Positions 1 to 10,309 of a stretch of DNA of 64,000 nt are shown here, piece after piece (positions within the stretch are counted from its first letter, which is position 1; each line of letters begins with the position of its first letter). A program made the translations under genes and the position numbers. This DNA is from Tribonema minus. Lineage: Eukaryota > Sar > Xanthophyceae > Tribonematales > Tribonemataceae. Under the pieces are notes generated by a model, which ran no database searches, was not told the origin of the DNA, and saw only the letters and a list, made by a program, of their open reading frames with translations. The DNA lies in NCBI GenBank assembly GCA_017506865.1, contig JAFCMP010000514.1, positions 744,001 to 808,000 of the forward strand, read 5' to 3'.

Positions 1-1110
1 CTGGCACCAAAAAGGTTGTGCCACTTAATAGCGCCAGTTGCGCTAGCTGGCGACCCAAGTCACTCGTGGCGCAACTGGCGATACTTGCATGTTTACTCTC
101 GAGGATTTCAAATCATTACTTGCAAGTTTACTCGCGAGTCCTACCTGCAGTTAGAGTTGTTTGGTGTACTCCGCGGTGTGCAATGCGGAGTCGCTACTGC
201 ATGCAAGTAGGCAGAGCCTGAGACCATTACAGCTGCCTGCTCTGATTGGTGAGTTGCAACTCGCTTGCCCTCCCATTGATCTTCAGCAAAAATCCGGCTT
301 GCTGTTTCAACATTTTGTTGATATCATGGCCCCCACCTCACCATCATAGCTGCAGCATCTCGCGCAGCTAGTAATAGAAGTACCGTAGCTTTACAACCGG
401 TTTGCACACCACGCTACGAGAAGGCATTGCTGAAATGACATACACAACGCGGAAGTCCGGTCATGTCATTCGGTACTTGCAGTCAGTGCACACATGCCCA
501 GTTATACTAGGTGGTCAGCTCTGAGGCACTGTTGACGCTGGGTGAACAATACTCAACGCTCAAGCTCTGAAAGGATTGCGCATGCATTTGCATTCCTTTC
601 CCTGACACTTGCTGGGTGCTTGACTGTAGCTGGTGACTGGTGTGACGCACTTCTGTGTTACCATTTGCATTCGCAACTATTATGCCATGCATGTGCAGCA
701 CCACTGTCTGTGCACCTTAACACAAGCTTCACTCATGCATGTTGAGTAACAACATTCGTAGCTCAGGACATGCAATGTGTGAGTGCCTGGATTTATTCAT
801 GTTGCAGCAGTGGCATTGTTTCAACAAGTGGCAATGCAATGCCGCTAAACTGCCTCGTACGGTTGCGTCAGTCAAATGTGACGCATGTCCTGGACTCTTG
901 AAAATTGACACTCTCAAGCTAAGTAACATTTTTAACGAACCTCATCTCCAGATTTTTGGCTAAGTAATACTTGAAGTATACGTTGCCATATGCAGAATAC
1001 ATAATGGATATATACATTACAGCTATACATTATGCGGCATATAGAACATCTCATTATACGATGCTCTATGGCGGCAAGCCTAATCACCATGATAAGATAT
1101 TGAGGTTTGA
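1..1110. other. No gene recognised
   Basis: This stretch is AT-richer than most of the window. Only short reading frames without family character are present on either strand. No RNA gene, array or long repeat was recognised. It may be intergenic or intronic sequence of a gene extending off the left edge. Confidence 0.4.
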
Positions 1111-1655
1111 TCAATCTGTACTGGTAGCAAATGTCTTGTTGATGTTATCACTGACAATCTTGTATACCCGCTCACAGCATCTTCCCACACGGTGTTCCAT
1201 TCCAGCACCACCAAAGAATGTGTTGTCCCTAAAGCTGGCTTCAGTTAATGGTACCTCATCGCTCTTAGGATCCACGTGAACTGACACGCGGAAAAAGGCC
1301 CAATGCCCTTACTGTTGGGTGCTGCAGAGTACAGCACATTATCACAATACACAATAATGTAAGGAAACAATAGTTGGTCATGGCAGAGCGCCAATCAAAA
1401 ATAAGTCAAAATACAAAGGCGGCGCGCCACACACCCTGATCATGGCATGGCAGAGCGCCAATCAAAAATAATTCAAAATACAAAGGCGGCGCGCCACACA
1501 CCCTGATCATGGCATGCAATTGCGTACGATCATTGTGCGCAATGGAATGGTTACATGGTAATGAAAAGGTTCATCATGAATTTGCCCTACACCACGTCTC
1601 TTCAATGTTTGCACAGCAGCAGGATCACGTGTGAAGATCAAGTCAAGAATATACG
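1111..1655 (-). CDS. Coding-like fragments, possible 3' exons or gene remnant
   Basis: Two minus-strand pieces read like real protein although no ATG-started frame covers them. Segment 1111-1280 follows a plausible 3' splice site (GTGTCAG at 1281-1287) and encodes about 55 residues, including VDPKSDEVPLTEASF and FFGGAGMEHRVGRCCERVYK, then a stop. Segment 1507-1655 encodes about 49 residues, including LIFTRDPAAVQTLKRRGVGQ and IHDEPFHYHVTIPLRTMIV. No clear acceptor precedes the second piece, and a 67-bp tandem duplication lies between them. They could be terminal exons of the P-loop gene upstream on this strand, exons of another gene, or a decayed copy. I do not recognise the family. Confidence 0.25.
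1379..1512. repeat. 67-bp tandem duplication
   Basis: Two head-to-tail copies, 1379-1445 and 1446-1512, differ by one or two bases. Each begins CATGGCAGAGCGCC and ends CCCTGATCATGG, with a GGCGCGCC site inside. The near identity points to a recent duplication. Confidence 0.9.
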
Positions 1656-1709
1656 AAGTATTGATATGTCAATGTGTGTTTGATGTAACCACTGGTGGTT
1701 ACGCCTCAC

Positions 1710-4330
1710 CTGTCCTCTTGCATGTCCCCATTGCCTCGCCGAGTCATCAGCCGCGTGCCGCAGAGCTTGAGCAGCTCCGGGCGAATCTGCACCTGCTCGG
1801 GACTTCGGGGGCTATGGTCCCAGTCGCAGTCAGCGGTGATCTGGAATCCAGCGCTCAAGTCGTTGAACTCTGTGGCGAGATGCTGCACTGCAGGCGGGAT
1901 GCGGTTCCGGCTGCGCCTGCCGGCACGCACCGCGGCAAGGTGCTCCAGCATGCGCAGCTTCAGCTGCTCTTCCGTCTTGAACGTGATCGACACCGCGTAG
2001 GGGCCATAGCGGTTCTGCACGGCGACACAGCAGTTGCATGGTGAGGAGAGGCTGGGCATTGCACCAAAGTCAGCATTTGCGCGCGTGTGCCTCTGCAAAG
2101 CTGCGATGATTGGCGCGCTTGATGTGCTGTGAGGTGCACGTTGCGGACAAAAATTGGTCTGCAGCAGTGTGCTGGATGCAGCGACCTTGTGCACATGCGG
2201 CTGGTGTCAGGGGTGAGGGGTACGGTGAGTTTTGACCACTTTCAGAACCAGCCTTATGAGTGTACCATATTATCTATAATTAAGCCCATGGGGCGAGATT
2301 TATGAGTTTCCGAGCCCTTACAAAATGATGCCCCACACGCTCATAACAATGTTAACCCCCCCCCCTTTTTCTGGCATGCATACGCAGCATGTATCCTCTG
2401 CGTACGTGTACTCTACACCTCCGTGACTCATGCTACATCACCACATTGTGTGTGCGCATACATATGCACTGTCATCAATGTGCAGAGCAGACAGAAAGAC
2501 AGCTAACAATGTAGCCAAACTCACAAAAAGGCTCCCAGAAGCAGCAGCTGGCTTTCCAAAAGTTGAACCGGTTTCAGGAGTGGCGTAGAAGCATGCTGGC
2601 ACCTCATGAGGTGATAGATGAGCTGAAATGGCTCAAACATAAACACGCCCCACCCTTTTTTTCTCCATAAATTAATGGCGCCCCACCCCCCTTTTTTCGC
2701 TCTCATAAAAAACTCGCCCCATGGGCTTAATGATAGATAATACGGTACACACATGCAAATGGAGCCACAACGAGCTGGCACATAGTACTGTTTGCCAGGT
2801 CAGTGGTGGAATGTGAAGCATTAACGGGCAAACAAACATTTGGTTGGTCATGTACTTGCAATTCCAAGTGTGCCCAACTTGCCCCGGCTTTTGTATGATA
2901 TGAGAAAGTGGACCTGAAGCGCCATTTAGCAGATGAACTGTAGGTTACATTACATTCATATGCGTATACACCAAAAACAGAAGCACTGGCAACCATGAAT
3001 GAGAATCAGCGACTGTGCAAGGCACCATTTCTGGCAAGCGGCAATCTGCCACCCACCATTAGGCGTGCTCTCTAACTTCAACAATTGAGCGTCAGTCAAT
3101 CGACAATGACTTGCCTCGATCACGACGGAGGTGCAGGGGTCCGCCTCGGAGCTGTCTTTCGGCGGCACCGGTAAGATGTCCTGGCAGATTCGCATGGGGT
3201 TGCCATGCGCAATGTCATACAGGCTCCGCTCCAGGGCACCCGGCTCCAGCTCGCCAGCATCCTCCGTGGTCCAGAACGCGATCTTGGCACAGGGCGCCGA
3301 ATCCGATCTGCCGCTGCAGTCATTGACGCTGTTGAAGGCAGCGCTGAGACGAGCATGCGCTTTGCTGGCGGCGCCTGATAACTCCATGTTCTCTAACTTG
3401 GCGCGCACGTGATTGACGCTGTCAATGACATCGTCCGCAGACTGTCCGATCTCGTGGGCAGTGCGCTCGTCCACAAGCGTGTGCGCGTGCTCCTCGACCG
3501 TGGCTGCGTAGTCGCAAATGCGGTCCCGTGCGGTCGTGGCCGCGGGAACTGCTGCAGCGTCGCCTTCGATGCCCCGCAGGGCATCCAGGGCATCCTTCGC
3601 CTGCTGCGCCGCGCTCTCCACCTCCGCCATGCTGATAGCCCAGCGCTGGTGGCGCTCGGCGTACTCAGGGAACGACTCGAGCGTGATCGCTATCAGGATT
3701 GAGATCAAGGTGGTTTTGCCGTCGCCACTCGGAGCCACCGGCGCAACGCACAGTTTCTCCAGCTGCCGAAGGGCCTTGGCGAAGTCTGCAATCCGGGCGA
3801 GGACAGACTCGGCAACCTCCCTTGCCTGGGTGCGCTGCTGCTGAAGCTCGTCTGGCACTGCACTGTCGTCATCAGACGGCTCCGCTGCGGCCGTCAGGAC
3901 GGTCTCACACATTGGCTTGAAGATCGTCGTCGCATGTATCAGCCATGCGGTGGGGTCCACATACATGGCTGCAGCCGCCGCATCCAAACCTGCTATTAAA
4001 AAAACATAAATGCAAGTGCAAGTGAGTGAGATGCGTAGGGCGCGGAGCTTGAGACTGCAGATGTACCATCGCTCAACAACTATTCTTATGTGAGTGCAGG
4101 ATTCAGCAAGGTTGCGTAGGGCTGACAGCAGCTTCCGATGATCTGCGATGCGTTGAATATGCGGTCTGTGATTGTTGTACCTGCTGCAGAATCAAGTATG
4201 TCCGATCGTTTTGGAGTTATGCTGACTGACGATATATGCCAAATGGTATGGTGCAAATACGTACCTCTGCTGCTGACAGGCTCTGGGTCTCCTGCGCTGC
4301 GGCGGCGGCAGCCCGTTTTGATTTAGGCAT
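1710..4330 (-). CDS. P-loop protein, possibly SLIP-GC-like nuclear GTPase (multi-exon, partial model)
   Basis: Three exons are visible. A tentative first exon at 4265-4330 encodes 22 residues starting MPKSKRAAAAAA and ends at a GTACGT donor. A long exon at 3057-3989 follows a T-rich acceptor and ends at GTGGGT. Another, about 1710-2014, follows CCGTGCAG and ends at GTGAGG. The long exon has a helical N-terminus, then a Walker A-like APSGDGKTT segment and a Cys-Thr-Ser-Val-Val-Ile-Glu stretch. The next exon contains NRYGPYAVSITFKTEEQ. P-loop, then Cys-Thr/Glu motif, then an aromatic strand resembles SLIP-GC/dynamin-like GTPases, which are common in stramenopiles. The P-loop begins with Ala instead of Gly. 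Reading phase does not match across the two introns as drawn, so small exons may be missing. The assignment is an inference. Confidence 0.38.
2260..2750. mobile_element. MITE-like element with ~48-bp terminal inverted repeats
   Basis: The left end (from 2260) and the reverse complement of the right end (to 2750) both start GTGTACC and share about 48 bp with only a few differences, including TTAAGCCCATGGGGCGAG. The 491-bp unit has no transposase frame. Inside, CGCCCCA plus poly-C/poly-T modules recur. No target-site duplication is obvious at the ends. It lies in the presumed intron between the 2014 and 3057 exon edges of the P-loop gene. Confidence 0.65.
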
Positions 4331-6302
4331 CTGCGGTCAAAGCAAGCACAATAACAGAAGGGGGTGAGGGGCATGCGGTTGTGCCGTTCGAGAATTTCAG
4401 GGTGCCAGACTATCATGATGGCCAGCCGTGAGTGTGAGCCAGGATCGCAAAGGCGCTGCGGCAGGCCCTTCAACTTGCATCACCTCTCAGGAAGCAAGCA
4501 GGCTTACCTTGCTAATCCCACGAGCTATTCGCGTCGCCGCAGTCACCGACCGCAGAAGCTGTCAACGGTGCTGCGGCGATAGAGTGGCCCTGTTGACGAA
4601 CCGCAATCAGCTGCGTGTGAGAGATGTGTGCTAGCTCAAAATACAAATCGCCAACTGCCAGCGGGCGGAAAAAGGGGCGGAATCGCATCACGCCTTTTTG
4701 TTTAGTGCGCTTTCTTCGAACTGCAAAAAAATGTTGGTGCGTTCTTCAGTGGTCACAATGATGCAACAAGGGCAGACAAGTATATTATATATACATACCA
4801 AGACGCTTGAATCATCAATACACGTCTTTCAAAGGAACTTTGTTTGTTAAAACGTGAACCATCTCTGCATGCACGCTCATCGAGCGACAAAAAACGATGT
4901 CTGGCATGAAGACAGATGCTTCCAAAAAAAGCGTATGACTCACAGCCATGGGATGTGAAATATTACATGCATATGTACGATAAAGAAGTGATACACACTT
5001 GTGCACTCTTGGAGTTGGGGTTAGCATCACTTGGTGCGCGTCACGACAACGCCACAACATCACGCAGCAGGTGTATGTATGGCATATGCACAGACAGGTC
5101 TGCTGCATGATGGCATCACTGCAAGGCAGGTGGAGGCAGTGTTGTTAATGACGTAAGTACGGGTAGCGACGCAAGTACGCGTAATGACGTAAGTATGCAG
5201 GATCTGGGTAATGACGGCTAATGACGGCAAACCCTAGTTGCTGCAATATCATTGACCTAGCCCTAACCTGACTAAGGCTCCAGGCGCAGTTGGTGCATGA
5301 CAGAGCTCAGGTCGATGCATGCAAAATGCGACTACTAGCACTACCATGAGTGTATGGGTACGCAGTGTCATATGCTGTCATGTACGCACTGCCACGCAGA
5401 TGCCATTCGCAAGCATGTGTTGCAAGAAAATACGTGTGCAGCAGCACACGCCTGATCGCCAGCAGCAGCAACACTCGTCCCAAGGAGCCTGACCGCCAGC
5501 AGCAGCAACACTCGTTGTGCAAAGCTTCGTATTGTATAACTTCGAAGTACGCATGTAGCCCCCCCCCCCAGCTCGTGCTTCAACTTCAAACCCACGTCAC
5601 GACCATACAACCATCAACTGTTACCTTACGCAATACACTGCTGTGAATCGCTGCATGCTTGGGCGAACAAAAAAATGTGGTGCAGCAAGTATAATGCCAC
5701 AACACAGATACAACTTCAACAGTGCCGCACGTGCACCCCATCATTGCCGTGATGCGCCTGCTGGTGCGCTCACAGTAACAGGTCATGGCACAGAGAGGAG
5801 CCGCAGGAAGAAGAAATCATGCAATAAATGATACTTCAATGTACTTCACAGAAACTCACGGCGTTTATTGATGAATATCGACGTTCTGTACTCACGTGAC
5901 ACAACCCGAATGCACAAGGGGTGCGGTGGGACCAGAATAACTCTATGCACTCCCCCCCCCCCCCCCCCCCCCCGGCTCTTCTGGAAACATGTAGAACAAA
6001 GAGTATATCAAGATCCGTTTACATCCAATGGGGGCCAGTGTGTTGTATGGCACGTGGTAATGGCGATGAAAAGCAACCGCCCTGGCTCCGCTCACAACTG
6101 ATTTCGCGGCTACCATCACAGGGGTATGTGTGTATGCGGGCTCATGTGTGTGTGTTGGTGTGAAAGTGTGTGTGTGCGCACGGGCAGCATAATGCTCTTG
6201 TCACGAGCGCGCGCAAGTCTCGCCCCCGCTTCGCGGCCCACCCGTGGGCCAGGGTCAGTGAAACCCCAACACCAGGGTTCTAAACCCGACTGAACGTACG
6301 TG
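4331..6302. other. Intergenic stretch with small repeats; no gene recognised
   Basis: Only short frames without domain character are seen. Local structure includes AATGACGTAAGTA-type near-repeats at about 5148-5225, a duplicated GCCAGCAGCAGCAACACTCGT block (5455-5478 and 5493-5514), and a C homopolymer of about 25 at 5950-5974. Confidence 0.5.
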
Positions 6303-6655
6303 TGCTCGACGAAGTCGATGACGCCGCAACAACCGCCGCCGCCAACTCCGCTCGTGCCACCTCCGCCGCCGCCAGCACTGCTGCCGCCATGCTGCCGCTG
6401 CTGCCGCCGCTGCCGCCACCGCTGCTTCCGCCGCCGCCACGACCGCCGTCGCTGCTGCCGCCGCCACCGCCGCCGCCGCTGCCGCCACTGCTGCAGGCGC
6501 GCTGCCGCCATCGTTGCAGCCGCCGCTGCCGCCACCACTGTCGCCGCCGCTGCCGCCGCTGCCGCCGCCGCTGCCACTGCCGCTGCGCCACCGCTGCCGC
6601 CACCACTGCTGCAGGCGCCGCTGCCGCCGCCGCCGCCGCCGGCAGGCGGCAGCAT
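6303..6655. repeat. GCC/GCT trinucleotide low-complexity tract
   Basis: About 350 bp consists almost entirely of degenerate GCC/GCT/ACC triplets. All six frames are open and give Ala/Pro/Arg/Gly-rich nonsense proteins. It begins immediately after the stop codon of the phosphotransferase gene (minus strand), so it is best read as 3' UTR or downstream low complexity rather than coding sequence. Confidence 0.7.
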
Positions 6656-9600
6656 CTACTGCACCTTGACCGCCCAATGCGGCGGCCCCAGGTGGAAGCA
6701 GCGGATTGACAGGTGGCGGCACATGTCGCGCACGGAGCCCACGAGGTACCAGAGGTACGCCGCCATGGTGACGCTCAGCGCCGCCAGCAGCGCGCGCTCC
6801 GGCGGCACCGGCGGCGCGGCGGCGAGGCCGAGGCGCGGCGCGTAGAGGTTGAGCGCTGCTGCCGCGAGCGCGAGCAGGCCGGGGGTCGCGAGGTCGTGGA
6901 GGAGCACCGAGTTCTTGGCCATGTGGTGCACAATCTGATGAGAGGGGGAGGGGGGGGGGGCGGTGCAATGCGTGAGGAAGGGTTGTGGTGTTACTTCAAG
7001 TGGTGAGTTGAAGATGAGAGCTTGTGTGTGTGTCAGGAAGGCCGGGAGCTATTGTCAAGAGCGCGAGCCAGGCCACCACGTGCGGGTGCAGCAACATTGC
7101 AGTGTTGGAGACTGCACACTCCCGTTTCCGAGTTTGAATTGCGTGTACTAATGAAGTGTGCGAGATTGTCAGGCGTGTCAAACACTACATGCCTAGCCAC
7201 GCCACACATCTGATGGAACACGCTTGTGGCTGCACTAAGCGACACAGCAGCTGCTCTGCTTCAGCTGCGCCCGATCACTACACACAAACACAAAGGAGCG
7301 TACATCATGTTTGAAAGACGTGCCATACTACACAACAGCCGTACACAAGTGTGCCCAGCGCGTGATACAAACACTATACTTGACAGTCGAAGAATAGGCC
7401 TTAATAACAGTTACACATCGGGAGATATTGGTTGAATATCTAGTGCGCATGTATGTGTGTAGGTGTGTGTTTGTATGTGTGTCTCCAGTTACAAACTGCA
7501 TGACCCAAGCGGATGCGCAGCTGCGGAGCTTCGTGCCACATACACGGCTCCGACAAACACATCAACTGTTGAAGTTGGGCACCAGGCATCTGCAGTGTCA
7601 ATCGTCACTACTACCGCTACATGCAAACAAATGCGACTACCGCCTCAATACATACAACTTAGTTGTGCATGGCAGAACTGAAAGCTGTTCGCCTCGCTCA
7701 GCCCATTCTAACTTTCCCTTTGACTCGCTCACTCTCTTAATCTGTGCCGTGGCGCCGAAAATGTGCGTGGCGGCGAGCGCCATCCCCAGCAGCTGCAGCG
7801 TCGCGTGCCGCTCAAACGCCTCCGCCCCCATTGACTCACTCACTCACACTCACTCACTCACACTCACTCACTCACTCACTTACCATGCGGCTGATGATGT
7901 GCGTGCCGTCGATCTACGGGCTCAGCGCCACGCCCATCCCTGCTCATTCACTCACTTGCTGACTCACTCACTCACTCACCATGCGGCTGATGATGTGCGT
8001 GGCAGCGATCCCCGTCCCCAGCAGCTGCAGCGCTGCGTGCCGCTCAAACACCTCCGCCCCCGGCCCCGTCGCCAGCAGATACCCCACCACCATCAGCGCC
8101 ACGTAGGGGACCAGCTGCAGCAGCCCCGGCGCTAGCCCCACGCGCTTGTCCCCTAGCTCCGCAGGCGGCAGTTTCGCCGCGCTCGCCGGTACGACGCGTC
8201 CCACGGACGAGAGGAACATGTGGCCCGTGACAAAGGTGAAGGTTACGAGCGCTGCGCCCTCCAGGGTGTAGCCGGGCTTGTCAAGCACTTGAAGGGGTAT
8301 GAGGGGGTACAGCGGGGTGCGCCAGAGCTGTTTGGGGGGGGGGGGGGGCAATCAGCGGGAGGAGAAGTCCATGCTGAGCTTGCGCCCAGTTTGACGTTGT
8401 AAAATGATTTATGACGTGTAGAATAGGCGGGAGGCGCATTCTGTGTGGCGGAGGTTGTTAGGGGCGGTGGCCTGACGGTGCCTGAGAGGAGGCGGCACGA
8501 GCGTGCATCTGTGTGTATGACAACAGTCCTGCAGCACCTGTGATGCCCTAATCGAGACGTCCATACCAGCGAGATAGGGGCATGAACTGCAGCAGTTGCA
8601 CTAGCCTATTGGCGCGATGTTGCTGGCCCGTGACTTCGTGAGCATGCCCTTTTGTCCACCTGCTCGTGCCTGGCGACTGCAGCAGCGACAGCAGTGCTCA
8701 ACACATGCGCGCGCACCAGCACAATGTTACTCTCAAAGGCAGCATCGTGGCACTGCCTACAGCAACGCTGCGCCGCCCAAAAGGTGATGACACTGAACGT
8801 CAAGTTCAAGAGTGACGCTCACCTCAACTCCGCACACGCCGGTGATGACGAACACAATCATCTGCGCGAACTGCGACTCTGTGACGCTGCTGAAGTGCAA
8901 GTTCAAGAGTGACGCTCACCTCAACTCCGCACACGCCGGTGATGACAAACACGATCATCTGCGCGAACTGCGACTCTGTGACGCCAAACCAGCCGTTGGA
9001 CCAGTTGAGCGTTCCCGTGTGGTACTCCTCCCACTGCGCCATGTAGAAGACCAGCTCGATGTTGCAAAACAGCAGCATAGTCTGCGTGCGGCGGGGCGGC
9101 GCGCAGGCGCACTGTATGTGAGTATGTGACTATGCGCGGGCTACCTATTGCCTTGTGATGAGTGTTGACATTTGACGCGGCACTGCTGAAATCACAGAAG
9201 GCGCTGAAGATGTCCATTTGGCAGTACGCGTCACAGGCAGGAGTTAAATCAGCATCAGCAGACACTGACCGCCAGTCTTGCGAGAAAAGCTGCCTTCTAA
9301 AAATCAATGCGAAAAGCAAACCATATGACTCAAGTTTGCAAACCATGGGGTCCAAAAGTGGGAAGCCAACCGACAACAAAGGTAAATAGCACCGACCACA
9401 ACACAACAAAGGTAAATAGCATCGACCACACTCTTCTGAAGCTCGCGTAATTATGTTGTGGCCCACATTGAACGATTCAGGGCATTGAAAAAAACGCTGT
9501 CCCACCACACTAGCATTCGCAGCCAACGACAACAACCGCAGCTGCTGCGAACCGTTTCGCATCAGCAATAAGCCACTTCACGCACCTTCCAGGTTGTCCC

Positions 9601-10083
9601 CATCTGCAGAGCCACTGCAGTCGCCACCATGCACAGCAGCAGCACCAGCGCATCGCATCCGTGGTCAAACAGTTGGCCCAGCGGCGAGCTGGAGTTGGTT
9701 CTCCGAGCCTGTTTGCCGTCTATGGCGTCGAGGGTCTGGTAGAAGAACAGCCCCACGGCATACGCCACCACCTGCCAGCCCGGAATGGGCTGCTTGAGGT
9801 CTGGCGACTGCACCAGGAACACTACAGTCCAGAACACCACCGTCAACAAGCCTACAAAGGTGACCAGATTTGGTGCCGCCCAAGACGGTAGCAGTGTCAC
9901 CGCCCAGTTCCAGTACGGAGTGAGGAGGTTGTCGAGGTGGGTGTACACTCCTGGCTTGTAGCTGTACACCCGAATCCTCTCCAGCTCCGTCTCCGTCAGG
10001 GCCCACCGCCACTTGGCGGCCTCGACTCTTGCCGCGGGGTGTCCATTGTTGACGGAAGCGCCGCCATCAGCTCCCTTGCCCAT
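6656..10083 (-). CDS. Choline/ethanolamine phosphotransferase (CDP-alcohol phosphatidyltransferase family)
   Basis: This membrane enzyme transfers phosphocholine or phosphoethanolamine from the CDP-alcohol to diacylglycerol, the last step of the Kennedy pathway, in the ER. Four exons (10083-9586, 9081-8920, 8327-7980, 6934-6656) join in phase to 428 residues, within the family's usual length. The CDP-alcohol signature D-x2-DG-x2-AR-x8-G-x3-D-x3-D is complete, with D119, D122, G123, A126, R127, G136, D140 and D144. Several hydrophobic segments follow, with QWEEYHTGTL typical of the family and a C-terminal tail (DMCRHLSIRCF) resembling eukaryotic CEPT/EPT. Donors are GTGCGT, GTGAGC and GTGAGT; the last two acceptors have poly-C tracts. 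Introns 2 and 3 contain degenerate copies of the preceding exon ends. Choline versus ethanolamine preference cannot be read from the sequence. Confidence 0.9.
7741..7960 (-). repeat. Echo copies of phosphotransferase exon 3 end + donor
   Basis: The true exon 3 ends at 7980. A first copy of its last bases plus donor ends at 7884, 96 bp downstream, with GTAAGT instead of GTGAGT. A second, more diverged copy with about 85 bp of exon tail covers 7751-7835. Runs of TCACTCAC, derived from the donor-side sequence, separate them. No acceptor precedes the copies, so they are not predicted to be exons. Confidence 0.75.
8801..8897 (-). repeat. 97-bp echo copy of phosphotransferase exon 2 end + donor
   Basis: Bases 8801-8888 match 8898-8985 almost perfectly, a 97-bp period. 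The copy holds the last 66 coding bases of exon 2, its GTGAGC donor and about 20 bp of intron. It sits directly downstream (minus strand) of the true exon and lacks the exon's first 96 bases and any acceptor. Confidence 0.9.
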
Positions 10084-10309
10084 GGCTCGACGTGTGCGCT
10101 AGAGGCAGCCTTTCTGCTGCCTCGATGAGGTAGTCAGCGACCTACCTCTCTGCGCTGATTGATGCTGGTCGACTGTCGTGTGTGCCACGGAATGTGCTTT
10201 GAGACAACAACACTTGGCAGTTAGACCTCGAACTACTTGAAACATTTTTTGAAGTTGCATCCTCGGTGAAAGACTGACTATCCGAGCTGTAGCAGTTGTC
10301 GCAGCCGGG
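10084..10309. promoter_or_regulatory. Divergent promoter, phosphotransferase / DNA glycosylase
   Basis: Only 226 bp separate the start codons of two oppositely transcribed genes, so both promoters must share this region or overlap transcribed UTR. No TATA box or recognisable factor site was identified. Confidence 0.6.

Noticed and set aside
6116..6968. Long overlapping frames on both strands (up to 237 codons)
   Set aside because: They arise from a GCC/GCT triplet tract open in every frame, next to the phosphotransferase stop and last exon; composition explains them.
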